A stretch of 64,000 nucleotides of DNA, taken from positions 25,172,382 to 25,236,381 of the forward strand of contig NC_092799.1 of assembly GCF_918797505.1 (NCBI RefSeq), given 5' to 3'. The position numbers were made by a program, and so were the translations under genes. The stretch is from Bemisia tabaci (taxonomy: Eukaryota > Arthropoda > Insecta > Hemiptera > Aleyrodidae). Below, piece after piece: positions 35,262 through 46,142 of this stretch. Within the stretch, counting starts at the first letter, position 1; every line of letters starts with the position of its first letter. The notes beneath the pieces are model-generated. The model worked only from the letters and a program-made list of their open reading frames with translations, had not been told where the DNA came from and made no database searches.

Positions 35262-36186
35262 AACCAAGAGATGATATCTGTCATATTATGATTTCAATCA
35301 GGAACAGCATTCACATGTATCGACTGGAAATGTTGATCACTGGAGCCATACCAGAAGAACCGATGACTGCGATGACAAAAGATTGAACAGCACAGTGAAT
35401 ACTCTCCTCGTACACACAGAGATGAAAACTCGGCAGAAAAATTACTAGGATAGAAGGTTAATGACACTAATATTCACCAAAAATTATACTCAAATGGAGG
35501 AAGGGAAGTGGCTAAAGAATTATTGTATAACAGTTGTAGCGCTTGTACTTGATATATTTAGAGGTTAGAGAATTACGTCCTGAAAGATGTAAACACGAAA
35601 CACAGCTGAGCTGATCGTTGTATCGTTGTTGGCGAGAGGGGCAGGGGGAAAGGTAGGGGAAACGAGTCAACCTTGAACTCCTCCCCTCTCCCCTCCCTTC
35701 ATCCCTAAAAAAACGGAGAATCTTATCAATCCTGAATGCTCATGTTCATGTATGAAATAGGTATGAAAATTGACAATTGACATTAATTATCTCATCCCCT
35801 CAACCCTTTGATTTTATGAATATTTTGATCATCAATAATCTGTTGAATTGCATTGCCCTATAGAGAGTATTTCACCAACAAAGCCACCTGTGGTCTGTAA
35901 GTTTAAGTGCTCAAGAAAAAATCATGTGTGAATGTGCGGTTATCACCCCTCTGCACGATAACCGGTGCTGATAACAACCCCTTTTAGATTTATGTAAGTA
36001 ACGTGTCGCTGTTTCTTATCTCCTGCTCAACCTGTTTACAACTTCGTGAAAATTCTGATAAAGCTTTTAAGAAGAGGAGCTGTGCAACCTTTGATCCTCA
36101 TTTTTGAAGTGTCCAACTGTCCAGTTGTTTTACAAAGGAATTGCATCTTTTTTGCCTAGTCACCAAACGTCTTTTTACCAAACAAG
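35262..36186. promoter_or_regulatory. Presumed shared 5' region of DNAJC4-like and ECHS1
   Basis: This 925-bp interval separates two divergently oriented start codons, so it must hold the 5' UTRs and promoters of both genes. It contains a pyrimidine-rich stretch around 35680-35705 (runs of CTCCCC) and otherwise AT-rich DNA. I see no convincing TATA box correctly placed for either gene. No transcription start can be fixed from sequence alone. One small inverted-repeat MITE lies just inside the DNAJC4 first intron (34843-35096), not in this interval. Confidence 0.5.
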
Positions 36187-39100
36187 ATGAAGATTGTTAT
36201 TTCTCAGCTGCTTATGCGTGGATCCAGGACTCTAGCTGCCAGAAGTTGTGTAGTTGACTCAATAGGAGCAAAATTGTTTTATTCAAGTAAGTTGCATTCC
36301 AGAGTAGCGATTCTAGTAGGAATGTCATTGATCCTTTCTTACGCCTTTTCAGTAGTATGCCGCAAAGAACTCTGCAAACCTTTTATAGGAATGTGTGCCA
36401 TGATCGATTTTCAATTTTTTATCGCATCTAAATCTTCTATGGATGCTAATCAAATGTCATCATTGCGCCAACTTTCTACGAGCTACCGTTTTTGCACAAT
36501 CCGCCGGGAAGTTTTAATAATTCCTAGAATATCAAGAAGTAGCGTGGCGATGAAGAGTCTTCAAGACCCCGCTTTCTTTCAAAACTAGAGAATGTTATAG
36601 ATAAAATAAGGAAAAACTCAGCCGCTCGGGTTTTCCTGATTTCCTTATTGCCACACAGCGGACCAAACTCAAATGCTGAAATGAGTGATCTCATCCACTC
36701 TTCATCGCTGCGCTGCCGCCTTTTAATCAATGAATTATTGAAACTTCAGGGCAGATTGAGCAAAAACGGTAGCTCGTAGAAAGTTGGGGCAATGATGATT
36801 TTTGATCAGCATATACAGACAAGTTTAATGCATTAAAAAATTGAAAACCAATCCTCGCACCTTTCCCCGTCAGAGGATTGCAAGGTCCTTTTCCAGTTGC
36901 TGATTTTGCATGGACCTTTCTCTTTGAAACATTGTTAAGCAGATCAAGCATTTCTTAATCTGATTTTCAGAGAAGCATATTTTTCTGTCTGGCTTACTTA
37001 TATTGCTTAGTCCATCTTCCGAAAAGTTTTAAAAATCAAACATTCAGCACTATTAAGCCCGCAATGGCTCTGTACCTCCTTGTATAAGACAGACATGCAT
37101 TTCACACTTCCGAAATTTGTCGTCCGAAAATTGTCCGAATTTTGAAGGCATGATGTCAGGTGACTAAGATTGTGCCCATTCGCTACTTATGATTAAGTGG
37201 ATGATCACTATTGGCTAGAGTCTTTGCCAAATAAGTTTATGCACTTCTAGACAGCTACAGAAGATCATCGGACATCAATTTTACATGCACAGCAAGTAAA
37301 GATGAGAAGCAAGATGGCAGATTTTCTGTCGCGGTCTGTAAGTCCGTAGACGTATTTGGCATGGACCCTATCAGAAGAAGCACATTTATTTCATCCCTCA
37401 AACCATATGTTTGAAGTTATCACAGTTGGATAAGCTATATTGAAAGATTAGTCAAGGGTGATAAATGCTCCAGTCAGCTTTGTGAAGTAATATGTATATT
37501 TTAGATCAAGATCTGTGCCATGACATAAACCTGTTGTACTAAATACTGAAGCGAGCGATAAGTACACTTTTGCCACAGCTGCGGTTGGAGTGTGAATCCA
37601 CGCACCTCAAGACTGTTTCTAAATTACATAAGTTGTTCTCTCCCTTCAAACAGTAAAAGTATCTGAGTAAAGTATCTGAGTTAGATACCTTACAGTTATC
37701 AAATCAATTATTATTACACCCTTTGTCAATCAAATTTTAAGCTGACATCATTTGCTCTTGGATCTAAATTTTTATTGGTAAATTTTTTCAGCTCAAGGCG
37801 AATATCAACATATTTTATCAGATGTAGTCGGAGAAAAGAAAAATGTTGGGTTAGTCACATTGAACCGACCAAAGGCTTTAAATGCGCTTTGCGATGCCTT
37901 GGTGACGGAGTTATCACAAGCAGTTTCTGCCTTTGATGCGGATCAAACGATTGGTGCCATCGTTATAACTGGAAATGAAAAAGCATTTGCAGCTGGTGAG
38001 TTTTTCAACCATTGTTGTAGAACCTTGTATACATCCTTTATTTTCCAAGATAGATAATATCATCCACCACAGGAGCACATACCATGGTCTCTCATACTTT
38101 TCATTAATCAATTATTGATTCACACAATTGCGCTGGTTGCTAAACTCGAAAGACAGATGAAACCAAGGTGAAAGAAATCATGGTATGCACCACCGCTGTT
38201 AATGATGTCAGTTACACGCCATTTTTCAAGGATTAATACCACCACCAATACTGCACTTCTTGGTGTTAGGACAAATTTTGTCGTTCTTTTCTGTTTTATA
38301 ATCTGAAATTTCATTCTGTGATCTGAAATTTCACACAACATATATATATATTTATATAGCACAACTGATCCATTGAAAAACTTGTCATAGTAATTCCACT
38401 GTCAGTATTCCCTGAGATGGTCATCTGGAGGAACATACCAATTCTTTAATAGGAAAAACCATCGACATATAATACACTCTAGACTGCGCATTAGGAAATT
38501 TCGGCGAGACAATAGGCAACCCGGATTGCAATACGTACTGAGACAATTGAATGGCCAGTCTTGCCTGTGCTGTCGCCTGGTACGCTTTGTATGTCCGGCT
38601 GTATCAACTAAACTGAAGGTGCATCTTTACCCTGATTTACCCTCCTAGCTGTCTTACCTCCCCCGCCTAAAGTCGGGCCTAGTGCGCAGTCTAGATTTTG
38701 TAATAAGTCAATGAGAGAAACAGAACTCAACGAGAGGACTGAAACACTTCACTAGATCAGGAGAATACCACTGCACTTCTTTCACTGAACTTTTTAAGAA
38801 TATTCTCAGAAGGACTAAGAAGAACCAAATGAAATTGTGTACAATTACCTAACTTTCATTAGTCATCCCTAAAAGAAGTAAATCATGACAAACAGACGGA
38901 GTTTTGCAATACCATGAACCAAGAGACATGATTTCATATTGTTTTTTTTTATCTGTGTACTTCAAGATTTGTAGAAAAATTATTCTAGGATAGTTACAAA
39001 AACCCTTGTAGGTAATGTAACTGATTCAATGGCCTTTCTCACTCATCTATCCAGGTGCTGATATAAAAGAAATGCTAAACACAACGTACTCAAGTAATGT

Positions 39101-42100
39101 CAAAGGTGGGCTTCTAGAGCACTGGAACAAGGTTAGCGAATGTCGAAAGCCTGTAATTGCTGCTGTCAATGGATATGCGGTAAGTTTGCTTCATATGCAT
39201 CAAAAGAAAAGATAAAAATATTATTTGTTTTATCATGTGTTGGTCAAGATTTGTAAATCTTCTGTTACAAGCTCATCGATTCTAAAAATGGTCTTTCCAT
39301 ACTTATTGTTGTATGGAAAAAGTATCCAAGGCTCAAATTTTTACTCAGTGATATTGCAGAGGTACAAAAAGTTCCAGAGTATCTATGATCCTGGGCGTTT
39401 GTTACTTAGTGTCAACTTCTATTATTCCTCAATATTTCTGCTCTCATAAAGGTTTTTAAGTCAAATCCCTTCAATATTCCAAAGTTTCCTGAGGAAAGAA
39501 AAAGGAATAGCTTTTTGGAAAATCCTTCAAATTGTCTATCGTACTTGTCTCTACGTTTGGGCAAATTTACATTCCTCATGCTCACATATGAGTTTCATGG
39601 GTCAATTAGTCATGGATGATCCACATCAACCGCCCGGTCAAAGTCTTCACCGATTTAAAAGGGTACAATAATGCAAAAAGCCACAAAGAGAGCTTTTTTC
39701 AGGTTTCCTTCCTGTCATGGAGTTATGACATGAGTGATGAATCCATATCTTATCACTTAAAAGTTGGAGTGTTGCTCCATTTTGTCCCCAAGTAGGTGAA
39801 AGATCCATTCAAGGTCTTGGCCTATTTCAAAGAGCAGAATAATCAAAGATACATTGTAGGGAACCCTTTTAAGTTTCCCTTTGATTAAAAAATTGTGACC
39901 CCATATTTTATCACTGAGGTGGATTATCCTTTTCCTTTTTACCTGTTGTAATGACACCAGCGGGCCGATTATTGAAATTTATAGACAAAACTATAGACAT
40001 AGAAGACATGAGGAGTATAGGGCGATCCTATTGGTTGAAATGGGCAGTTCTTATAGACTAAGGGGGTAAATGATGGACTAACTATCGGGTCTCTCGTGGG
40101 TTGCCGTTAGTTAGTCTATTACCTACGTCCTTTGTCCATTGCAACCATCCGCTTCCACCAATAGGATCCCTCCATATCCTTTATATCTTCTTTGTCTATT
40201 GCTTTGTCTATCAATTTCAATAATCAGCCTGCAGCTTGCTTTCCCTGGTAAAACCATGTCTTCTCTGGTTTCAGTTGGGCGGAGGATGTGAGTTAGCAAT
40301 GATGTGTGACATCATCTATGCTGGAGAAAAAGCAAAATTTGGCCAGCCTGAAATAGCCATTGGAACCATTCCCGGAGCTGGCGGAACTCAACGTATTGCA
40401 AGGAGCTGTGGTAAGAGCAAAGCCATGGAAATCTGTCTGACGGGTAACCAGTTCACAGCGCAAGAAGCAGAAAAAATGGGTGAGCACATACATCCTTATT
40501 CTCATACTTTATGCCTGACTTAAATGTTTCATGGCAGCACTTCCTTTTGAAAGTCATTTCTTCTTTGATAGTTATGTTTTAATGAAAAAACTGCACAAGA
40601 AAAGTTTACTGCTTTGTTCAAAAATGCTTGATGAGCTGAGTTCATGGATTCTACAACTTTTTCACTGTATGAAGGAATGGGGGAAAAAATTATTTTTTAT
40701 GGAATATCAGGAAGTAATAAATGAAAAAGTGTAAAAATTTACTACTCGGTGATATCGTATAGTGGCATTTATTCTGTAACATGTTCATTACCAACATGTC
40801 TTTTCGAAATTGTTCCTGTTGGGCCAGAAAAATTTACAGGAGAATAGTGGAATTTGAACGCTTTGAACCATGGTTCATGTCGATTACTGTAACTCTAGCC
40901 GCCTCCTATTGGTGACGTACGCCACTAATACCCTACTGTTTGTTTCTTGGAGGGCCAATATTGCTCAGCATTACAATGAGAATGCACTGTCTTAAAGCAG
41001 ATTTTTGTGACTGTCATGGCTCAGTGTGACTGACAAGAAAAGGTCACACTGGTCACTATGTCCAGCTTGGTAGTGAACGTGTTAAACAAGTGTATTTTAG
41101 CAGATAAGATCATTTGGTCTTAGTTCCTCCAATTAGGAACTGAAGATATCTTGCTACTCTGCTCACGAAGTAATGTATATCCATAAAAAAATTTCATCTA
41201 TTTTTAAACACCTGGCAAATCCTTATTTTATTTATTTATTTTTTTGCCAGTAAGTGTTGTATTTTGAGCCATCAAAAATTCTCTGTAGAATCCATGTGAA
41301 TACTTGATCTTTCATACTCCAACCCACGGAGAGAGGAGTGTCCTTTTGTCTTGGAGCCAAAGAACATTGCTTATCAGACTTGAACATTGCAAGAATTTTG
41401 ACCATCTTCCCTTTTTGACCAGTCAATGCATGCCTTTTTATCTAATCATGCAGGTGTTTAACTAAGCAGCTTAAATTAATGCATTTTCTTATAAAAAATT
41501 GGATTCATACAAATTCTAGTTTTCCCATTGAAAACACCAATCAAGCAATCAACTTCCCTGGTTTTCAATGTTTAAGTGCTTTCGTGAATCAGCCTGAGAG
41601 GTATTCCTTTTCTTTTCAGGCTTGGTCAGCAAAATTTTCCCTCCCGATCAGCTTTTGAATGAAACCATCAAACTAGGAGAAAAAATAGCATCACATTCAC
41701 CTATAATTGTGGCTCTGTGCAAGGAAAGCGTAAATACAGCCTATGAAACAACTTTGAAACAAGGTCTTGTATTTGAAAAGCGAACTTTCTATGCAACTTT
41801 TGCAACGGTAAGTGTAATTTTATTTTTAATCATGAATTTCAGAATTTCCGGTTGTCAGGAAAATCTGGAAAGTCAGGGAACATCAGATAACTCGAAAAAG
41901 TAAAGAAAATCATCCGAAAAATCAGGGAATTTTGCGAGTAAGGGTTTGGCTCAGAAACTTCAGCTGGTGCCATTTGAAACAATGAGAACAACTCGGAGTG
42001 CCGGTCTCCATAATTTAAGATGTAGAGATCTAGTCAATAGCTTACCAACAGTCATCATAACCAAAAGAAGAAGAAAACCTAAATTGAGATTTTGATTGAA

Positions 42101-43688
42101 GGTTTTGGAAAGTCAGGAAAATTTCAAGGAATCTGGAAATTTTAGAGTTTGGGAAAAGCAAAAAAAGTCCAGGAATCAGATATTGAAAAAATAATGGAAA
42201 TTCTTTTACTCATAAAAAGTCAAGGAATTGGTTACTGAAAAAATTATGGAAATTCTCTAACTGTTCAAATTATCTGCCAATCCACAAGTTGAATCATCTC
42301 TCAATGGTTCCATTAAACCATCTATGTATTGGCTGACCAGCCAAATTTTCTATCAACCAACGAATTTTTTCTGTCAACGTCAAGTCGAATCGCCCTTCTA
42401 TTGACCTGAAGATTTCATCTCGATTGATCAGCCAAATCGTCAGTTTGTCAACTGTTAGATCGACCTGTCGAATTGTCTGTTGATAAACTGGTTAAATTGT
42501 CTGTGGACTGTGAGATAATTGAATGGTTTCCTGTGAGACAATTTGATTGGTTCATTGGCAAAAGACCTTCTTTTTGATCCTCAGTTGACTGAACTGGTCA
42601 ATCAACCAGCTAAATCGCCTGACAATAGCAATTACTGTTCAAAAGTAACTTTCAAATTTTGTATATACTTGAACTGTTGTTTTTCTAGCTTGCATGATGT
42701 GCTGTGAATAATTTTTGTCCTAACGCTATGTTTCTGAAAAACAAGGCAGATGATGTTGTTTACACAGGTTTTCAAAGAGGTTTTCTTTCACTCTAGAGGA
42801 TAATATCCCTCTTAAAAAACAAGATCCGATCTGAAATTTTTGAAAGCTGTGCGAAGCAGTCTGATCATTTCAAATAAGATTTGAGATACTTATCCAAGAG
42901 ATCCTCTTTGGGATCAGAGAATTGCAAAGAAAAGTATACTGAGGATTTACAGCGGCATTGTGAAGAGGAATATCAAGCGAAGTATTATCTTACTTAGGAG
43001 TGAGGTTCTGCAGTGAAAGAAAAGATCTGAGAAACTCTTAAAGGCAACTGAAATTGACTTTCAGCCAAAATCTGCAGGAGCTTTTTGAAGAGGAAGTGCT
43101 CTTAATAGGTAAACAAGCGCATGGAAAAATGAATGCCAAAAACATTATCATACATGATATAAAAAATAAGCAGTTGATTTGGCATAGATATGTCTAGAAA
43201 ATGACAGATGGTTGGTTGCCCTAAATTGTGTTGGATTAGATGCCTCCTCAAAGAAGGTGGTGTGGACGTCTAGTAGAGGACTTGCGGTAGGCAGTGAACT
43301 TAGAGATCAGAAGGTGTCACTTGCGAGATAGTTTTATCGATGGTGATTGGGAGTCACAAGGCACCCTAGTGTGCTGAGATAGCAGCTTAAATATAAGTAC
43401 TACATGGTTGGCATGTTTAAAAAACTTAAATGAAGTATGCATTTATTAGTATATTTTAATCAAGGTGGGGGAGAGGTAACATCCTTGCTTCAGCCCCTTT
43501 GTTGCAGAAAAACCTTCAGACAAGGTGTGTTGACACTTTATTTACATATTATATAGATAAGAGACACTTACATGTTTAATTTTGGGACTCTTAAACTCAA
43601 TTATTTTGGACTGTATGCTCAGGAGGACCGCAAAGAAGGCATGCAAGCGTTTGTGGACAAGAGAGCACCGAACTGGAAAAACAACTGA
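36187..43688 (+). CDS. ECHS1: Enoyl-CoA hydratase, mitochondrial (short-chain), 6 exons
   Basis: Hydrates 2-trans-enoyl-CoA to 3-hydroxyacyl-CoA in mitochondrial beta-oxidation and valine catabolism. Coding exons: 36187-36286, 37792-37995, 39055-39179, 40275-40479, 41620-41807, 43623-43688. Every junction is GT-AG, and phases add up to 888 nt (295 aa plus TGA), close to the roughly 290 aa of animal ECHS1. Residues 1-33 form a basic, acid-poor mitochondrial presequence. The crotonase fold follows: [15 protein letters not shown], then the oxyanion-hole region AFAAGADIKEM (A103 backbone), and [11 protein letters not shown] with the second oxyanion Gly146. The catalytic glutamates are Glu149 (GGGCE) and Glu169 (GQPEI), equivalent to Glu144 and Glu164 of the mammalian precursor. 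[17 protein letters not shown] and the terminal [14 protein letters not shown] are also conserved. Introns contain an inverted repeat (intron 1), a 273-bp fold-back (intron 3) and a decayed LINE fragment (intron 5). A candidate polyadenylation signal is AATAAA at 43949. Nothing suggests loss of function. Confidence 0.95.
36350..36950. repeat. Diverged inverted repeat in ECHS1 intron 1
   Basis: Left arm GCGCCAACTTTCTACGAGCT (36463) is mirrored by AGCTCGTAGAAAGTTGGGGC (36771). GATTTTCAATTTTTTA is mirrored by AAAAAATTGAAAACC, and GCGATGAAGAGT (36547) by ACTCTTCATCGC. The centre is near 36630. Contains no exon of the gene. Confidence 0.7.
38155..38235. mobile_element. Partial copy of the 18.8-kb fold-back MITE
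   Basis: Contains GATGAAACCAAGGTG, ATCATGGTATGCACCACCG and AATGATGTCA, matching the right arm of 18843-19151. Lies in ECHS1 intron 2. Confidence 0.55.
38479..38694. mobile_element. TIR MITE (about 216 bp), in ECHS1 intron 2
   Basis: Ends CTAGACTGCGCATTAGG / CCTAGTGCGCAGTCTAG, 16 of 17 matching. No target duplication recognised. Confidence 0.6.
39960..40232. mobile_element. Fold-back MITE family J, copy 3 (273 bp), in ECHS1 intron 3
   Basis: Begins GCGGGCCGATTATTGAAA and ends AATAATCAGCCTGC. Highly similar to 12158-12430 throughout, including the central ACTATCGGGTCTCTCG. Its right end lies only 42 bp before ECHS1 exon 4, so it abuts the branch-point region. Confidence 0.75.
42270..42620. 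repeat. Degenerate short repeats in ECHS1 intron 5
   Basis: Variants of TTGATCAGCCAAATCGTC / CAATCAACCAGCTAAATCG recur with loose spacing, together with ATTGTCTGTTGATAAAC-like segments. Looks like an eroded minisatellite. No coding potential. Confidence 0.4.
43153..43368 (+). pseudogene. Decayed LINE reverse-transcriptase C-terminal fragment
   Basis: One frame reads [14 protein letters not shown], a stop, KMTDGWLP, a stop, IVLD, a stop, [16 protein letters not shown], a stop, then [21 protein letters not shown]. The pattern W-x-H/G-V-x-R/K-M-x-x-x-x-L-P, then PPxRRxxGR and DW, is the recurrent C-terminal tail of non-LTR retrotransposon ORF2 proteins in insects. Four in-frame stops make it a dead relic. 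It lies in ECHS1 intron 5, in the same orientation as the gene. The upstream RT catalytic domain is not visible, so it is 5'-truncated or eroded. Confidence 0.65.
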
Positions 43689-45127
43689 ATCTCTTTTAAG
43701 GTCACTCATCTGTGTGCGATGCAATCTGCGAACCGTAAGACTTTTAAGTTAAGTTGAAATTGGGAGAAATAGTTGCTGCCATTTGTATTTTTATCATCAT
43801 CTCTTCAACTTTTCTCTACTTTTGGTTAAGTTTTTTAATTTTAAGTGTTGAAGCTGTCATAAGCATATAAGGGAAAGACTCAAAATTGTGTGTTGTTGGA
43901 TTTTAATTATAATTAAGGTTTTTTCCCAGGGAAAGTTATATTTTTATAAATAAAATACTCCTTTTTTACTTTTAGAAGTTGACAAATTCTTCCACATCTG
44001 TCTCACTGGTAACCTTTCTCTTTCCTGCTTGTTTGAGGGAAAAAAACGCAATTTTGATCATAAGAACTGTATTTAAAATCAAGGATAGTAAGAACTGGTA
44101 ATTTATTGTTTCGCTTTCGAAAAACTCAAATTTCTTTCACCTCCTTCTTTTTTTCCTCGCGAACAATAGTATTTGTGGCATCTCTGCTCTTTTCCATAAG
44201 GAAAGGTATGGTGATGTCTTTTCATTTAATCAATGACAGTTTTTGAGCTCTATGTATTTGGGTCATATTCAACAAACCATATTCTTCAGAAATTAGATAC
44301 TTTCTCAAGTGGAGGGTGAGAAAATTTGAAGTCAAAGTGCTCAGAAATAAAAGTAAAAGTATGGCAGAAAGAGGTTTTGCTATTGTACAGATTTGAACAA
44401 TTTTCAAGGAACACTCTTTCCTTAAAATTTCCATTATTTTTCGCCTCTGTGTGAAGATTTTTCATAGAGAGATTCAAGGAGTAATGCTGAGTCATTCTGG
44501 GGTGGGGGTAGGGGGGGGGGGGAGAAAAAAAAGAAGAAGAAACATGAGCCAGGAGAGAAGATTTTGAAAACCGTAATTGAAATGCAAGGTTTTAGGAATT
44601 TCACTATCAGCATACTTTTATCACAAGTATCCGTGTCTGCTAAGTCAGGTATTTTGACATTGGTTTAACAAAAAGTAAAACTCAAGTTGCATCTCAAATA
44701 TAAGCTAGTTAGATGCGCATTGTGCATCCAAGTAATATTTAGATTCACTTTCAGAGACTTTATGGCTTGAGGCTCACAGAAAGTTAAACAGTTCTCTTTT
44801 CAATGAGGAAATTTTTCATAACTATTTTAACATTTTTTGTGTAATTTTCATGGTCAAAATCAGTTTAGATTTTCCCTGTTTATTTGCTAACTCCTCGCTC
44901 ACTTTTAGCTCATACTTTTATTGTTTTTTTCCCCTTTATTTTTTTCATAACAAATCAGAGGAGATTGCCAGAAAATATAACACTACCAGCCCAAAGCCGC
45001 TTGACAGGGGGATGCTGATAGTCCGTGCTTTCAAAAAACCCGCCGCCGGTGTTTTAATCAGAGTTGCAAGTTTGCAAACAAGCCACTCTAAATTTTTCAA
45101 TCACCGCGGCTCCCGGAAACGCTGACT

Positions 45128-45169
<42 letters not shown>

Positions 45170-46142
45170 ATTTTTTTCGTCATACTGCGTGGATCTGCTC
45201 GTTTTTCTGAATAATGCAAGTTCAAAGTTGATCAATTTCACTCTACTGTATTTCGTGCTCTTAAAATTGCACACGAAACTACAAACTCAGCTCCTCTTAA
45301 ATGGTGTCATTTCTAAAAAGTTGGCACTTTCGCCTGACAATTATTTTGCAGGTTAGTTCAATTTTTCAATAATGCCCACTAATTTCATTTTATCGGTACA
45401 CTCGAAACAATTATACATGATCAGCAATAGTTCAATTGATTCATCCGTATTTCTTGAGAAGGGTAGCTTTTAGGTCTAGAAAGGAATCGTTTCCGAGTGG
45501 AGGTGAAGCAAGAAGAACCCGGAGTGAGGCCACTCAGGTCAAGCAATTTTCCCCGCGAGATTCAAATGTGCGGTAACCTCAAACCCTGCCCGTGTGAAGC
45601 GATGTAACCTGGCTATCTTCCAGTATTTATACTCTTTTTACGCATCTGATTCTATTTGCATCTCGGTAAGAAGCTATTTTACTCATCAGTATTATTTTCC
45701 GTCCACTATCTATTGATAAGTTACTTGTATTGTGTCAATCTCTGAATCAATAAACTTCCTGCTCATGCACCCATTCATATAATGCCTATTATACTATGAA
45801 GTTCAGAGCTCTTTACATGAACAATTGCTCTTCATTTTTGTTCTGAACATATAGAATCACTTGTTATTGTGAAAGGGTCATTTAAGAGGACTGAAAATGA
45901 AGGTATAAAAGTTGACTTCAGTATTTTAAGTGATAATGTTTTCTGTGACTGTCAGCTGCAAGTTTTTGACAATTAAATCAAGTCAAGTCCATTGGTATGG
46001 TTTGAGCCCTAGAATAGGTGCTTGAAAGTTTAATGCTGGATTAAGTAAAGACCCACTAGATTTTCTGAATCTTCTCGTTTTCTTCTCACTGGTAATTATC
46101 ATGCAATGTTTTTATCTGATGTCTTATGTTTCTCCAGGAATT
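43689..46142. other. ECHS1-TMEM63 intergenic interval
   Basis: Holds the ECHS1 3' UTR (AATAAA at 43949), a G run at 44511-44522, a GC-richer block ending in poly(A) (44975-45168), and a GC-richer patch around 45480-45610 that may be the TMEM63 promoter or a 5' UTR exon. No coding gene seen. Confidence 0.45.
44975..45168 (+). repeat. Candidate retroposed fragment with poly(A) tail
   Basis: A distinct GC-richer stretch (CCGCCGCCGGTG, ACCGCGGCTCCCGG) ends directly in about 38 consecutive A (45131-45168). This is typical of a SINE, 5'-truncated LINE or processed transcript. No pol III boxes or AATAAA are visible, so class is open. Confidence 0.4.

Noticed and set aside
36187..36588. 133-codon frame starting at the ECHS1 ATG
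   Set aside because: Only the first 100 bases are exon 1; the rest reads through the GTAAGT donor at 36287 into intron 1.
46101..46142. Upstream ATG at 46101 as TMEM63 start
   Set aside because: The 36 bases after it form a polypyrimidine tract ending in AG at 46136-46137, a good acceptor; the ATG at 46143 has a better Kozak context.
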